64,000 nt of DNA from Flagellimonas ochracea. Its GTDB lineage: Bacteria; Bacteroidota; Bacteroidia; Flavobacteriales; Flavobacteriaceae. Shown here piece after piece: positions 1 through 10,619 of this stretch. The position numbers were made by a program, and so were the translations under genes. The notes below the pieces were generated by a model. That model was not told where the DNA came from, did no database searches, and worked only from the letters and a program-made list of their open reading frames with translations. The first letter of the stretch is position 1. Each line of letters opens with the position of its first letter. The stretch spans positions 1 through 64,000 of the forward strand of contig NZ_JAAABI010000005.1 in the NCBI RefSeq assembly GCF_009903685.1. The letters are read 5' to 3'.

Positions 1-91
1 GGCCCACCCCTTTCCATTCCGAACAGGGAAGTTAAGCCCGTTAGCGCCGATGGTACTGCCACACCAGGTGGGAGAGTAGGTCGCCGCCTTC
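1..91 (+). rRNA. rrf: 5S ribosomal RNA, 3' part
   Basis: The window opens inside a 5S rRNA. The conserved internal stretch containing CCGAACAGGGAAGTTAAG at about 18-35 and the 3' segment ending GTCGCCGCCTT at 81-91 match the usual bacterial 5S arrangement. The 5' roughly 20 bases lie before the window, so this is the end of an rRNA operon whose 16S and 23S genes are off the left edge. A strong terminator follows directly. Confidence 0.9.
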
Positions 92-94
92 CTC

Positions 95-128
95 AAGGCC
101 CGATGCAATGCGTATCGGGCCTTTTTTT
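95..128 (+). terminator. Rho-independent terminator of the rRNA operon
   Basis: A perfect 8-bp stem (GGCCCGAT at 97-104 with ATCGGGCC at 114-121) closes a 9-base loop and is followed by seven T residues. It lies four bases after the 5S end, so it should end the rRNA transcript. Confidence 0.9.
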
Positions 129-161
129 ATTGGTATTTTCCTTAAAGATCTCTAGAATGAA

Positions 162-1433
162 ATGAGTATATTGGTTTTTATGAAAACCAATATTAGAAAC
201 AACAATTTAGTTGTATTTGTACTGCTGACATTTTTTGTAATCTCTTTTTTGACCAATGTATTGGGTGCCTTGAACCCTAGTGCTTCATTGAGTTTTGGTT
301 TAACAGAAACCATGGCAGGTTTTCTTCCCTTTTCTTTTTTTATCGCTTACGGTTTAATGTCCATTCCGGCTGGCATACTTTTGGAAACCCATGGTGAAAG
401 AAAAATGCTGGTATCTGCCTTTCTGATGTCTTTTTTGGGTTCTATACTTTTCGTTTTGCTTCCAACTTTTGAAATATTCTTGCTGAGTTTGTTTACCATC
501 GGCTGTGGGATGGCCATTTTACAAGTGGTAATCAATCCATTGTTAAGGGTTTCTGGAGGGGAGGAACATTATGCGTTCAACTCAGTATTAGGACAATTAT
601 GTTTTGGTGCAGCAGCTTTTTTGAGTCCATACGTATATTCCAAATTTGTCACCCAATCACCTGATTCACCAGTAGACAGTGTGACTTCCAGTGATTGGCT
701 GTCCCAGCTTTTTTCGGAGGAGTTGAACTGGGTGCTTATGTATGCTCTTTTTGCTGCGTTAAGTCTGTTGATGGTTGTTGTGGTAATGTTCTTGAGATTC
801 CCAAGCATGGAACTAAGAGGTGAAGAGAAAATGGGAACCTGGACTGTATTTAAGAAACTAATTCATAATCGTATAGTAATCCTGTACTTTTTAGGGATTT
901 TCACTTATGTGGGTACGGAACAAGGTATTTCTTACTGGATGTCAAAATTCTTGCAGAACTACCATGGATTGGATTTTGAAACTGTTGGAGCCGCTGCAGT
1001 AGGCAACTTTTGGGGCTTGATGACGCTTGGTGGATTACTGGGCTTGGTTTTGCTCAAAGTATTGGACAGTAAGCTTGTTTTACGAGTGTTTACCGGAATT
1101 TCCATCCTTTGTTTGGTATTGGCCTTGTTTGCTCCAGTCAATATCTCCTTGTACAGTTTCCAGGCATGCGGTTTTTTTATGTCGGTAATGTATCCCATCA
1201 TTATTTCGTTGGCCTTGAACTCTTTTAAGGAGCACCATGGTTCCTTTACTGGAATTCTAATGAGCGGTATTATGGGTGGAGCAGTAATGCAATTGTTGAT
1301 TGGTTTTATCATTGACCATGCCTCACTTAAGACAGGTATGTTGCTTAATTTTATCGGATTGGCCTTTATTTTTAGTATAGGAATATGGGCCAAACCTCTT
1401 ATCAGCAATAAGACGTTTGGCAAAGTGGATTAA
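162..1433 (+). CDS. MFS sugar permease, FucP/glucose-galactose type
   Basis: This is a membrane transporter of about 423 residues with roughly twelve hydrophobic segments, typical of the major facilitator superfamily. The N-terminal stretch NVLGALNP and the loop GLMSIPAG around residues 65-71 recall the fucose/glucose-galactose H+ symporter branch (FucP family), so a proton-coupled sugar importer in the inner membrane is the best call. The sugar cannot be read from sequence. An alternative ATG six codons in (position 180, MKTNIRNNN) is an equally plausible start; neither has a convincing ribosome binding site, which is normal in Bacteroidota. It stands alone after the rRNA operon and converges on gltD. 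Confidence 0.8.
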   Translation: MSILVFMKTNIRNNNLVVFVLLTFFVISFLTNVLGALNPSASLSFGLTETMAGFLPFSFFIAYGLMSIPAGILLETHGERKMLVSAFLMSFLGSILFVLLPTFEIFLLSLFTIGCGMAILQVVINPLLRVSGGEEHYAFNSVLGQLCFGAAAFLSPYVYSKFVTQSPDSPVDSVTSSDWLSQLFSEELNWVLMYALFAALSLLMVVVVMFLRFPSMELRGEEKMGTWTVFKKLIHNRIVILYFLGIFTYVGTEQGISYWMSKFLQNYHGLDFETVGAAAVGNFWGLMTLGGLLGLVLLKVLDSKLVLRVFTGISILCLVLALFAPVNISLYSFQACGFFMSVMYPIIISLALNSFKEHHGSFTGILMSGIMGGAVMQLLIGFIIDHASLKTGMLLNFIGLAFIFSIGIWAKPLISNKTFGKVD

Positions 1434-1501
1434 TCAAATCCTAATAAGAGTTAAATTGATTTCTTTAAATCCTCGCTGAGCATAATGGTTGAAATGCACT
1501 G

Positions 1502-2968
1502 TTATACCCTGGGTAAATCTCCTTCACCTTTTAAGGGCAGTTCGGATTTTCCCATTAGATATGAATCCACATGATATGCCGCCTGTCGTCCTTCAGCTAT
1601 GGCCCAAACAATTAAAGATTGACCTCTACGTTGGTCTCCTGCGACAAACACTCCGGGAATATTGGTTTTATAATTCGCGGTAGAAGCTTTAATATTGGTT
1701 CTTGGGTCCATTTCCAGTCCCAACTGATTTGCAACCGTGGTTTCAGAGCCGGTGAAGCCCAATGCTAGAAGGACCAAATCACATTCCCATTCTTTTTCGG
1801 TTCCTTCCACCTCTTTTAATACAGGTCGCTCCCCTGGCTTTTTGTCCCAGACAACCTCTGAAGTGATCAACCCTTTTAAGTTGCCATTGTTGTCGCCAAT
1901 GAATTTTTTGGTGGAAATACTAAAAACCCGTTCTGCTCCCTCTTGATGCGAAGTACTGGTCCGTAATCGCATCGGCCAAAAAGGCCATGGTTGTTCTGCA
2001 GGACGTTCGGTTGTTCCTTTGGGCATAATCTCAAAATTTGTTACTGAAACAGCACCTTGTCGAATGGAGGTTCCAATACAATCAGAACCGGTATCGCCCC
2101 CACCGATAACAATGACTTTCTTTCCTTTTGCTGAGATGTCTTCCCCTTTAAAAGGAATGCTATCTACCTTTCTGTTGTTTTGTGGCAAGAAGTCCATGGC
2201 TTGGACCACGCCCTTTAAATCAGAACCTGGAATGGGCAGATTTCTTCTTATGGTTGCCCCACCGCAAAGCACTATGGCATCAAAGTCTTTTTTTAGTTGA
2301 TTTGCTTTAACATCCGCACCAACATGTACTCCTGTTCTAAATTCGATACCTTCTTTTTTCATGATTTCCAAGCGTCTGTCGATCACGTTCTTTTCCATCT
2401 TAAAATCGGGAATTCCATAACGTAGAAGCCCCCCCACTTTTTCATCTCGTTCAAAAACGGTTACATTATGCCCTACCCGGTTAAGTTGCTGGGCTGCCGC
2501 CAGACCTGCTGGGCCAGATCCTATGACGGCTATTTTTTTTTCGGTACGTTTGATAGGTGGCTCCGGTTTGATCCATCCATTTTTAAAAGCGGTCTCTACA
2601 ATATTTTTTTCAATGTTTTCTATTGAAACTGGGTCCTCGTTGATGCCTAACACACAGGCTTCCTCACAGGGTGCTGGACAAAGTCGGCCCGTGAACTCTG
2701 GAAAGTTATTGGTAGCATGTAATATTCTTGAGGCTTTTTCCCATTTACTTTGGTAAACGGCATCGTTAAAATCGGGAATCAGGTTGCCCAACGGACATCC
2801 ACTGTGACAAAAGGGAATGCCACAATCCATACAGCGCGCACCTTGGTTTTTGAGTTCATCTTGTTTAAGCGGTGCGGTGAACTCTTTATAGTTTTTGATA
2901 CGTTTTTCGACAGGAACATAGGGTTCCACCTTCCTATCAAATTCCATGAATCCTGTAGTTTTTCCCAT
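1502..2968 (-). CDS. gltD: Glutamate synthase (NADPH) small subunit
   Basis: The beta subunit of glutamate synthase passes electrons from NAD(P)H through FAD and Fe-S clusters to the large subunit. The 488-residue product starts with the Fe-S cysteine group C46, C49, C54, C58, has a second Cys group near residues 97-106, then an FAD-binding GSGPAGL motif near 150 and an NADPH-binding GGGDTGSD motif near 292. Length is normal for GltD. It lies eight bases downstream of gltB on the same strand and is almost certainly co-transcribed. The pair makes two glutamates from glutamine and 2-oxoglutarate and is central to ammonium assimilation. Confidence 0.96.
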   Translation of the reverse strand: MGKTTGFMEFDRKVEPYVPVEKRIKNYKEFTAPLKQDELKNQGARCMDCGIPFCHSGCPLGNLIPDFNDAVYQSKWEKASRILHATNNFPEFTGRLCPAPCEEACVLGINEDPVSIENIEKNIVETAFKNGWIKPEPPIKRTEKKIAVIGSGPAGLAAAQQLNRVGHNVTVFERDEKVGGLLRYGIPDFKMEKNVIDRRLEIMKKEGIEFRTGVHVGADVKANQLKKDFDAIVLCGGATIRRNLPIPGSDLKGVVQAMDFLPQNNRKVDSIPFKGEDISAKGKKVIVIGGGDTGSDCIGTSIRQGAVSVTNFEIMPKGTTERPAEQPWPFWPMRLRTSTSHQEGAERVFSISTKKFIGDNNGNLKGLITSEVVWDKKPGERPVLKEVEGTEKEWECDLVLLALGFTGSETTVANQLGLEMDPRTNIKASTANYKTNIPGVFVAGDQRRGQSLIVWAIAEGRQAAYHVDSYLMGKSELPLKGEGDLPRV

Positions 2969-2976
2969 CGCTTAAA

Positions 2977-5900
2977 TTATAAGGTTTCCATTTTTTCTTG
3001 TTCCAATCGAATCAAGGCCTGTCGATATTCCTCCGGGAATACTTTTATAAACTTGGGCAGACATGCTTCCCAGTTTTCCAATATTTCTTGGGCCAGTGGA
3101 CTCGATGTGGCATTGTAGTGGTTTTCAATTAGTGATCTTAGTTGGTTAACGTCTTTGTTTTCGTCCACAGGTAGCAGATTTAGGTGCTCTCCGTTACATT
3201 TTTTCTGAAAGGAACCATCTTTATTGTACACATAGGCGATTCCACCGCTCATTCCGGCACCAAAGTTCCTACCCACATCTCCAAGAATCACAGCAATTCC
3301 CCCCGTCATATATTCACAGCCATGGTCGCCAATCCCTTCAACCACTGCCTTGGCTCCTGAATTTCTTACGCAGAAACGTTCGCCGGCCTTTCCATTTATA
3401 TAGGCTTCACCAGAAGTTGCTCCATAGAGGGTCACATTGCCGGTAATTACATTTTCTTCTGGTTTTAGGGTGGATTTGAACGGCACTTTCACGACCAATT
3501 TGGCTCCTGAAAGTCCTTTTCCAAGATAATCGTTGGTGTTCCCATAGACTACCATGGTCAATCCTTTTGTGGCAAATGCACCAAAGCTTTGTCCTGCCGA
3601 TCCTGTGAAGTTCAACTTTAAGGTATTGTCCGGTAGACCGTCAGCACCATAAATTTTAGAAATCTCATTACTGATAATGGCTCCCACGGCTCTATCGGTA
3701 TTGTAAATTGGAAAATCCAACGTAGTCTTTTCTTTTCGGAACAAAGCAGGGTGCGCTTTTGCAATGATGTCAAACTCTATAGATTTGTTGATATCGTGAA
3801 TCTGCTTTTCCGAATTATAAAATTTGGTACCCTCCGGAACATTAACTTGATGGAGGATTGGGGTTAGGTCGATACCCGCCGCCTTATAATGGTCAATGGC
3901 CTTTTTTCTATCCAATTTTTGTACCTGTCCTACCATTTCGTTCAAGGTTCTAAAACCGAGTTTGGCCATAATTTCCCGAAGCTCTTGGGCCACAAAATAC
4001 ATGTAATTAACCACGTGCTCCGGTTTGCCTTGGAACTTTTTCCTCAGTTCTGGGTTCTGGGTGGCAATCCCGACTGGACATGTATTCAAATGGCAAACAC
4101 GCATCATAACACATCCGGAAGCCACCAAGGGTGCCGTGGCAAATCCAAATTCTTCGGCACCGAGTAGACAGGCAATTGCAACATCCCTTCCTGTTTTAAG
4201 CTGTCCGTCACATTCCAAAACAACACGATTCCTTAAATCGTTGAGGACAAGGGTTTGTTGTGCCTCGGCAATTCCCAATTCCCAAGGAAGACCTGCATGT
4301 TTCAATGATGTAAGTGGAGAAGCCCCCGTTCCACCATCAAAACCAGAGATAAGGATAACGTCGGCCTTTGCTTTTGCCACACCTGCGGCAACTGTACCCA
4401 CACCTACTTCGGAAACTAATTTCACATTGATGCGCGCATCCCTATTGGCCGATTTCAAATCATAAATCAGTTGGGATAAATCTTCAATGGAATAGATGTC
4501 GTGGTGCGGCGGAGGCGAAATCAATCCCACATAGGGTGTTGAATTCCTCGTCCTCGCAATAGCTGGGTTCACTTTTGGGCCTGGCAATTGTCCGCCTTCA
4601 CCTGGTTTGGCCCCTTGGGCCATTTTAATCTGTATTTCTTGGGCGTTGGTAAGATAATTGGAAGTGACACCAAATCTACCGGATGCCACCTGCTTGATGG
4701 CACTGTTTTTCCAATCTCCTGTTTGACTTCTATAAAAACGAGCCGAATCCTCTCCACCTTCACCCGAATTGCTTTTTCCGCCGATTCGGTTCATGGCAAT
4801 CGCAAGATTTTCATGGGCCTCCTTACTGATGCTTCCGTAGGACATGGCACCTGTTTTAAACCGTTTTACGATTTCTGTCCAGGGTTCCACCTCTTCAAGT
4901 GGAATAGGGTCGTAGTTTGAAAACTCAAACAACCCACGGATTGTCATTAGATTTTTGGATTGCTCATTGACCAACTTGGCATACTCCTTGTAAGTCTCCG
5001 GCTCGTTATTGCGCACCGATTTTTGAAGCTTGGCGATGCTTGATGGATTGAACATGTGTTTTTCCCCATTTCTTCTCCAACGGTACTCTCCGCCAATCTC
5101 TATATCAAGATTGGCTGCTAACTCCTGATTTTTGAATGCTTTGTTGTGGCGTTTTGCTACCTCCTTTTCAATTTCGTACAACCCAATTCCCTGAATTCTG
5201 GTCGGGGTATTGGGAAAATATTTATCCACTACCTTGGTGTTTATGCCAATGCATTCGAATAGTTGAGATCCACGATACGAGTTAAGTGTGGAAATCCCAA
5301 TTTTGTTCATTACTTTTAAAATACCCTTGCCGACCGCTTTGTTGTAGTTGCTGATTGCTTCATCAAAGGTATATTCTGTAATGTTGTTTTCTTTGATCTG
5401 CTCGCCGATGATTTCATTCACCAGATAAGGATTTATAGCGCTTGCCCCAAATCCAAAAAGGAGAGCGAAATGATGCACCTCGCGCGGTTCAGCAGACTCG
5501 ATAATGATGCTCAATTTAGAACGCCGCCCTATTTTTCGTAAGCCACTGTTTACATAAGAACAGGCCAAAAGCGCTGGAATTGCTGCCATTTCGGTGCTAA
5601 CCATTCTGTCCGATAGAATAATGATATTGGCTCCCTCTTCTATAGCATTGGAAGCCTGTTGTAAGACGGCATCCAAAGCTTCCTCCAAGCCGTTGTGTCC
5701 TTTTGCAATTTCATAAAGTGTCGAAATTGAAACCACTTTATAGTCCGGACTGGCATCGTAGTTTTTGATTTTGTCCAAATCCTCCTTGGAAATGACAGGA
5801 TTCTGTATTTTCAATTTTCTGCAATGCAGCTCGTTGATCTCAAAAATATTCTGATCACTGCCCAAAGTAAGGCTGATGTCCGTAATCAATTCTTCGCGGA

Positions 5901-7485
5901 TTCCATCCAAAGGTGGATTGGTCACCTGTGCGAACAATTGTTTAAAGTAGTTGTAGATTAATTGTGGTCTTTCCGATAGCACAGCGATCGGGGTGTCTGA
6001 ACCCATAGAGCCAATTGGCTCTTTGCCTTTTTCGGCCATGGGCATGATGATGGTGTTGATATCTTCCAGAGTATATCCGAACGCAGCTCTCCGGGTTGTC
6101 AAGGGAAATTCTCCATAGAACACCGGACATTCATTATAGGGAATATCCCTTAAGTGTACCAAATTGTTCTTCAGCCATTTTTGGTAGGGGTGTTTCTTGG
6201 TAATGGATTCTTTAATTTCTTCGTCATTAATAATGCGGCCCTCTTCCATGTTTACCAAAAACATTTTTCCAGGCTCTAAACGACCATGAAATTCAATGTC
6301 TTCAGGATCGAGTTCCACGACTCCGGTTTCGGAGGACATGATTACGTACCCTTTCTTGGTGACCGAGTATCGCGATGGGCGAAGCCCATTACGGTCCAAT
6401 ACAGCACCTATATAATTTCCATCAGTAAAAGGAATGGAAGCGGGTCCATCCCAAGGCTCCATTAAGCAAGAATTGTATTCGTAGAATGCTTTTTTGGAGG
6501 TTGACATTTCGGTATTTTTTTCCCATGCTTCAGGAACTAGCATCATCATTACTTCCGGTAGCGACCTACCGGTCATCAGCAGTAGCTCAACTACCATATC
6601 CATGCTGGCGGAGTCAGATTTTCCTGGTAAAACGACGGGGATAATTTTTCTAATGTCCTCTCCAAACCAATCGCTCTGCATCAACTCCTCACGAGAACGC
6701 ATGCGAGATACATTGCCTCTTAGGGTGTTGATTTCCCCATTGTGGCACATGTAGCGGAAAGGTTGGGCCAAATCCCACGTGGGAAAAGTATTGGTAGAGA
6801 ATCTTTGGTGTACCAGCGCCAAACGGGTTACCACTCTGGGGTCCAACAAATCTTCGTAGTATCTACTGATATCGGTCGGTACCAATAAGCCTTTGAATAT
6901 GATAATTTTGGTGGAAAGGCTAGGAACATAGAAAAACTGGCTTTGGGAAAGTTTACTTTCAATAATGGCATGCTCGGTAATTTTTCTGGCGATGAACAGT
7001 TTTAAGTTAAACTGAAAATCGTCTAGCGCTTCTCCTTTGCCGACAAATATTTGTTTTACGTAAGGTTCGGTTTCTGCGGCGATTCTCCCTGGTACCGAAC
7101 GGTTTACGGGAACGTCGCGCCAACCTAACAACTGAAGGCCCTGCTTTTTGATGCTTTCTTCCAAAATGGATTTGCAAAAGATACGTTGATTTTCCTTTTG
7201 GGGTAAAAAAACATTGCCTACAGCGTATGCCCCAGCTTCTGGAAGTGCGAATGTGCATACCTCGGTAAAGAAATCATGGGGGATGTCAATTAAAATACCA
7301 GCGCCATCTCCAGTCTTACCATCGGAACTAACAGCTCCTCGGTGCTCAAGTTTATCCAGGATTTCAAGAGCCTTATGTATAATGTCATTGGATTTTTTTC
7401 CTTTAAGACTACAAATGAATCCTGCACCACAGTTATCATGCTCAAATTCTGGTAAATATAAACCTTGCTTTTTCATCATCATCAT
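2977..7485 (-). CDS. gltB: Glutamate synthase large subunit
   Basis: The 1502-residue alpha subunit hydrolyses glutamine and channels ammonia to 2-oxoglutarate at an FMN site. The class II amidotransferase domain begins at Cys19 (sequence NCGAGF), so an 18-residue propeptide should be removed to expose the nucleophile. The FMN/synthase domain and a cysteine cluster typical of the 3Fe-4S site ([13 protein letters not shown]) follow, and the C-terminal third is the Gly-rich GXGXG beta-helix domain. The start is four consecutive ATG codons; the first, at 7485, lies 14 bases inside a TAnnTTTG promoter element, so translation begins close to the mRNA 5' end. gltD follows in the same operon. Confidence 0.97.
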   Translation of the reverse strand: MMMMKKQGLYLPEFEHDNCGAGFICSLKGKKSNDIIHKALEILDKLEHRGAVSSDGKTGDGAGILIDIPHDFFTEVCTFALPEAGAYAVGNVFLPQKENQRIFCKSILEESIKKQGLQLLGWRDVPVNRSVPGRIAAETEPYVKQIFVGKGEALDDFQFNLKLFIARKITEHAIIESKLSQSQFFYVPSLSTKIIIFKGLLVPTDISRYYEDLLDPRVVTRLALVHQRFSTNTFPTWDLAQPFRYMCHNGEINTLRGNVSRMRSREELMQSDWFGEDIRKIIPVVLPGKSDSASMDMVVELLLMTGRSLPEVMMMLVPEAWEKNTEMSTSKKAFYEYNSCLMEPWDGPASIPFTDGNYIGAVLDRNGLRPSRYSVTKKGYVIMSSETGVVELDPEDIEFHGRLEPGKMFLVNMEEGRIINDEEIKESITKKHPYQKWLKNNLVHLRDIPYNECPVFYGEFPLTTRRAAFGYTLEDINTIIMPMAEKGKEPIGSMGSDTPIAVLSERPQLIYNYFKQLFAQVTNPPLDGIREELITDISLTLGSDQNIFEINELHCRKLKIQNPVISKEDLDKIKNYDASPDYKVVSISTLYEIAKGHNGLEEALDAVLQQASNAIEEGANIIILSDRMVSTEMAAIPALLACSYVNSGLRKIGRRSKLSIIIESAEPREVHHFALLFGFGASAINPYLVNEIIGEQIKENNITEYTFDEAISNYNKAVGKGILKVMNKIGISTLNSYRGSQLFECIGINTKVVDKYFPNTPTRIQGIGLYEIEKEVAKRHNKAFKNQELAANLDIEIGGEYRWRRNGEKHMFNPSSIAKLQKSVRNNEPETYKEYAKLVNEQSKNLMTIRGLFEFSNYDPIPLEEVEPWTEIVKRFKTGAMSYGSISKEAHENLAIAMNRIGGKSNSGEGGEDSARFYRSQTGDWKNSAIKQVASGRFGVTSNYLTNAQEIQIKMAQGAKPGEGGQLPGPKVNPAIARTRNSTPYVGLISPPPHHDIYSIEDLSQLIYDLKSANRDARINVKLVSEVGVGTVAAGVAKAKADVILISGFDGGTGASPLTSLKHAGLPWELGIAEAQQTLVLNDLRNRVVLECDGQLKTGRDVAIACLLGAEEFGFATAPLVASGCVMMRVCHLNTCPVGIATQNPELRKKFQGKPEHVVNYMYFVAQELREIMAKLGFRTLNEMVGQVQKLDRKKAIDHYKAAGIDLTPILHQVNVPEGTKFYNSEKQIHDINKSIEFDIIAKAHPALFRKEKTTLDFPIYNTDRAVGAIISNEISKIYGADGLPDNTLKLNFTGSAGQSFGAFATKGLTMVVYGNTNDYLGKGLSGAKLVVKVPFKSTLKPEENVITGNVTLYGATSGEAYINGKAGERFCVRNSGAKAVVEGIGDHGCEYMTGGIAVILGDVGRNFGAGMSGGIAYVYNKDGSFQKKCNGEHLNLLPVDENKDVNQLRSLIENHYNATSSPLAQEILENWEACLPKFIKVFPEEYRQALIRLEQEKMETL

Positions 7486-7498
7486 TATGGTATTTCTT

Positions 7499-7506
7499 CA
7501 AAAATA
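7499..7506 (-). promoter_or_regulatory. Candidate -7 promoter element of gltBD
   Basis: The minus strand reads TATTTTTG, a full match to the Bacteroidota -7 consensus TAnnTTTG, 13 bases upstream of the gltB start. No clear -33 TTG was found at the usual spacing. Confidence 0.5.
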
Positions 7507-7796
7507 TCAAAATGACTGAATTAATAATAAGGTTTTTTACGATATACAATAAAATAATCAACATATAAGTGAAAAGCTTAAAAAATATGCAAATTGAAAA
7601 TTTGATGGGTGCTATATTGTGATTATCTCAAAATACACTGATGATAAAGCCTTTTATTCTATGATAAGGGGCTTCAGCTCAATAAAGAATTTATTCTTGG
7701 GAAATATTGCGCAAAAAAGAGGGGCAGTATGCTTTATTTTTTTTGTTTTGGTAGAATGCACCCCTATAAATTAAGGGGCAAAAAAAATTACAATGA
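7507..7796. other. AT-rich intergenic region with two hairpins
   Basis: No gene is seen between gltB and the acyl-CoA dehydrogenase. Two potential hairpins are visible: arms 7647-7657 and 7664-7674 (11 pairs on the plus-strand RNA, two of them G-U), and CCCCT 7761-7765 with AGGGG 7774-7778. Neither is followed by a T run in the direction of the dehydrogenase transcript, so neither is a standard terminator. The function is unknown. Confidence 0.4.
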
Positions 7797-8939
7797 CTAA
7801 TCTTTTAATATAGTTCTTGAAATAACGATTTTTTGAATTTCAGAAGTTCCTTCATAAATCTGTGTAATTTTTGCATCCCGCATGAGCCGTTCAACATGGT
7901 AATCCTTCACAAATCCGTTTCCGCCAAATATTTGAACCGCTTCAACAGTGGTTTCCATGGCAACTTCAGAAGCGTAAAGTTTCGCCATGGCCCCTGAAAG
8001 TGTATAGTCATTTCCGGTGTCCTTATCTATGGCAGCTTGGTACACTAAATTTCTAGCGGCCTGTATCTTGGTGTGCATATCGGCCAGTTTGAATGCGATT
8101 GCTTGGTGGTTGGCAATTTCCGTTCCGAATGCTTTTCTTTCTTTGGAATACTTCAACGATAGCTCGTAAGCTCCTGCAGCAATGCCCAAAGCTTGGGCGG
8201 CTATTCCTATTCTGCCCCCGGCCAGGGTTTTCATGGCAAATTTGAATCCAAATCCATCATTTCCAATACGGTTTTCTTTTGGAACTTTTACATCGTTGAA
8301 TAACAATGAATGTGTATCACTGCCCCTAATGCCCAATTTGTTTTCTTTGGGCCCAATTTCAAAGCCTTCCATGCCTTTTTCCACGATAAGGACATTTATT
8401 CCTCTATGTCCTTTGTCTTTGTCCGTTTGGGCAATGACCAAGAACACTTCGGCCCTGCCGCCATTGGTTATCCAGTTTTTAGTTCCATTTACTACATAGT
8501 GGTCACCTTTGTCGATTGCAGTGGTTTTTTGGGAAGTGGCATCACTACCGGCTTCTGGTTCGGAAAGGCAAAATGCGCCAATAATTTCTCCCGTTGAGAG
8601 TTTTGTAAGGTATTTTTCTTTCTGTTCTTCGGTACCGTAGGTTTCGAGCCCCCAACAAACCAAGGAGTTGTTCACGGAAACCATCACTGATGCTGAGGCA
8701 TCCACTTTGGACAATTCTTCCATGGCCAAAACATAAGAAAGTGTGCCCAATCCACTACCACCGTATTTTTCATCTACCATCATGCCCATGAAGCCCAATC
8801 CCCCCATTTTTCTTAGTAGTTCATCTGGAAATGTTTGAGCATCATCGCGTTCTATAACGCCTGGTAAAAGTTCAGTTTGTGCAAAATCCTTGGAGGCTTG
8901 CTGTATCATCAACTGTTCTTCCGAAAGTGAAAAATCCAT
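7797..8939 (-). CDS. Acyl-CoA dehydrogenase
   Basis: This FAD enzyme of 380 residues oxidises acyl-CoA to trans-2-enoyl-CoA and passes electrons to electron transfer flavoprotein. The family signature GAFCLSEPEAGSD at about residues 116-128 and the C-terminal signature QIFGGNGFVKDYHVERLMRD are both present, with the catalytic Glu expected in the following IYEGTSEIQ segment. Length matches short-chain/butyryl-type dehydrogenases. It is monocistronic, with a TAnnTTTG promoter 30 bases upstream. Chain-length preference (short-chain, isovaleryl or 2-methylbutyryl) cannot be decided here. Confidence 0.93.
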   Translation of the reverse strand: MDFSLSEEQLMIQQASKDFAQTELLPGVIERDDAQTFPDELLRKMGGLGFMGMMVDEKYGGSGLGTLSYVLAMEELSKVDASASVMVSVNNSLVCWGLETYGTEEQKEKYLTKLSTGEIIGAFCLSEPEAGSDATSQKTTAIDKGDHYVVNGTKNWITNGGRAEVFLVIAQTDKDKGHRGINVLIVEKGMEGFEIGPKENKLGIRGSDTHSLLFNDVKVPKENRIGNDGFGFKFAMKTLAGGRIGIAAQALGIAAGAYELSLKYSKERKAFGTEIANHQAIAFKLADMHTKIQAARNLVYQAAIDKDTGNDYTLSGAMAKLYASEVAMETTVEAVQIFGGNGFVKDYHVERLMRDAKITQIYEGTSEIQKIVISRTILKD

Positions 8940-8968
8940 AAAAATGAGAAATGGTTAAAAATGGGATA

Positions 8969-8976
8969 CAAAGATA
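8969..8976 (-). promoter_or_regulatory. Candidate -7 promoter element of the acyl-CoA dehydrogenase gene
   Basis: The minus strand reads TATCTTTG, a full match to TAnnTTTG, 29 bases upstream of the ATG. No -33 TTG was found at normal spacing. Confidence 0.5.
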
Positions 8977-9176
8977 GGTTTATAATGGTAATTTTTTAGT
9001 GGATGCCCCCAAAAAATGAGAATGACTTAAAGAATTTTTAGACCCCCTGATTCTGCTGGATTCTGGAGGAGTCCATTTTTATGCAAAGAACATTATGTGG
9101 AAAAACTCATTTTGAATATCTTTAAGCAGAATTGAACACTTCAATAACATATTCACCTAAATAAACCGAACCAAAC

Positions 9177-10562
9177 ATGGAAACCCTCCTGATAGTAATT
9201 TTTGTCATTGGATATTTGGCGATAACCCTAGAACACAATCTTAAAATTGACAAACTTATTCCTGCATTGGCAATGATGGCTGTTCTCTGGGCGCTCATGG
9301 CATTTGGGATTGATGGTTTCACGACTTGGTTTGATTCTGGCAAACACACACTGCTCGAAAACTTTTCCAGCTTTGGTCATGAGGAAAAGATGCACATTTT
9401 GGAGGAAACCCTATTGCACCATTTGGGAAAAACCTCGGAAATATTGGTTTTCCTTTTAGGTGCTATGACCATTGTGGAAATTATTGACTATTTCGATGGT
9501 TTTGCGACCATAAAGTCGTTCATTAAAACACGGAGTAAAAGGAAGATTTTGTGGATTTTTTCTTTCTTGGCCTTTATACTTTCGGCAATCATAGACAACC
9601 TTACTGCTACCATAGTGCTTATTTCCATTCTTCAGAAGATTATTGCTGATAGGGACACACGAATTTGGTATGCTGGTCTCATTATCATTGCCGCCAATGC
9701 AGGAGGTGCCTGGTCGCCTATTGGCGATGTTACCACTACCATGTTATGGATTGGGAACAAGGTTACGACCATGATGCTGATTAAAAATTTGCTCATACCT
9801 TCGTTGGTCTGTATGATAATCCCGTCTTTCATCGCCTCATTTCTTCCGGCGTTCAAGGGTGAAATAGACGTTGAAGAAGACTCTGGGCCAAAATCAAAAT
9901 TTGGTGCCACAATGCTGTATTTAGGGTTGACCGCCATCGTGTTTGTGCCCGTTTTTAAAACAGTCACGCATTTACCCCCCTATGTTGGTATGATGTTGTC
10001 CTTGGCGATTGTGGCTACATTTGCAGAGATATACAGTAGTTCAAAAATTGCCATATCCTCTGTGGACATAGAAAGCGATGCAGAAGCACACCATAGTCCA
10101 GTTCACAGTGCCTTGACCAAAATTGAATTGCCCAGTATTCTCTTCTTTTTGGGTATTTTGATGGCGGTTGCCGCCCTTGAATCATTAGGCTTGTTGTTCA
10201 ACTTTGCAGAAGGGCTGAAACAGGGAATGCCGTTGTTGGGTACTGAAATGGCAGGCACCGAAATTTCTGATTTGGTGGTTATTTTGTTGGGAATCGGGTC
10301 GGCCGTGATTGACAATGTACCCTTGGTTGCAGCAAGTTTGGGCATGTTTTCAGAACCAATAGACAATCAGTTATGGCACTTTATAGCTTATTCGGCAGGA
10401 ACAGGGGGCAGTATGTTGATTATAGGATCTGCTGCTGGGGTTGTTGCCATGGGTATGGAAAAAATAGACTTCTTTTGGTATCTCCGTAAAATAGGATGGT
10501 TGGCTTTCATCGGTTTCATTGCAGGAGCCATTTGTTTTATGATGATGAGATATTTAGTCTAA
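9177..10562 (+). CDS. nhaD: Na+/H+ antiporter NhaD
   Basis: This inner-membrane protein of 461 residues has many hydrophobic helices. The segment NAGGAWSPIGDVTTTMLW around residue 178 and DNLTATIV near 140 are typical of the NhaD/ArsB ion transporter group, and a second DNVPLVAASLG segment near 380 shows the internal repeat of the fold. It should expel Na+ (or Li+) in exchange for protons, which fits a marine bacterium. It precedes the exbB-exbD-tonB genes by 57 bases and may or may not share their transcript. Confidence 0.9.
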   Translation: METLLIVIFVIGYLAITLEHNLKIDKLIPALAMMAVLWALMAFGIDGFTTWFDSGKHTLLENFSSFGHEEKMHILEETLLHHLGKTSEILVFLLGAMTIVEIIDYFDGFATIKSFIKTRSKRKILWIFSFLAFILSAIIDNLTATIVLISILQKIIADRDTRIWYAGLIIIAANAGGAWSPIGDVTTTMLWIGNKVTTMMLIKNLLIPSLVCMIIPSFIASFLPAFKGEIDVEEDSGPKSKFGATMLYLGLTAIVFVPVFKTVTHLPPYVGMMLSLAIVATFAEIYSSSKIAISSVDIESDAEAHHSPVHSALTKIELPSILFFLGILMAVAALESLGLLFNFAEGLKQGMPLLGTEMAGTEISDLVVILLGIGSAVIDNVPLVAASLGMFSEPIDNQLWHFIAYSAGTGGSMLIIGSAAGVVAMGMEKIDFFWYLRKIGWLAFIGFIAGAICFMMMRYLV

Positions 10563-10619
10563 AAAATACTTTAGCTCAAAAATCTCCGTTATTATTGCAA
10601 CTTAAATTGGGGATTTTAT

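Noticed and set aside
4025..4465. 146-codon plus-strand frame within gltB
   Set aside because: Antisense of the glutamate synthase FMN domain; many such shadow frames occur across gltB, susC and gcvP and none shows support.
7759..7781. Hairpin read as terminator of the acyl-CoA dehydrogenase
   Set aside because: On the minus strand the stem is followed by TGCATTC; the T run is on its 5' side, so it is not a standard terminator.
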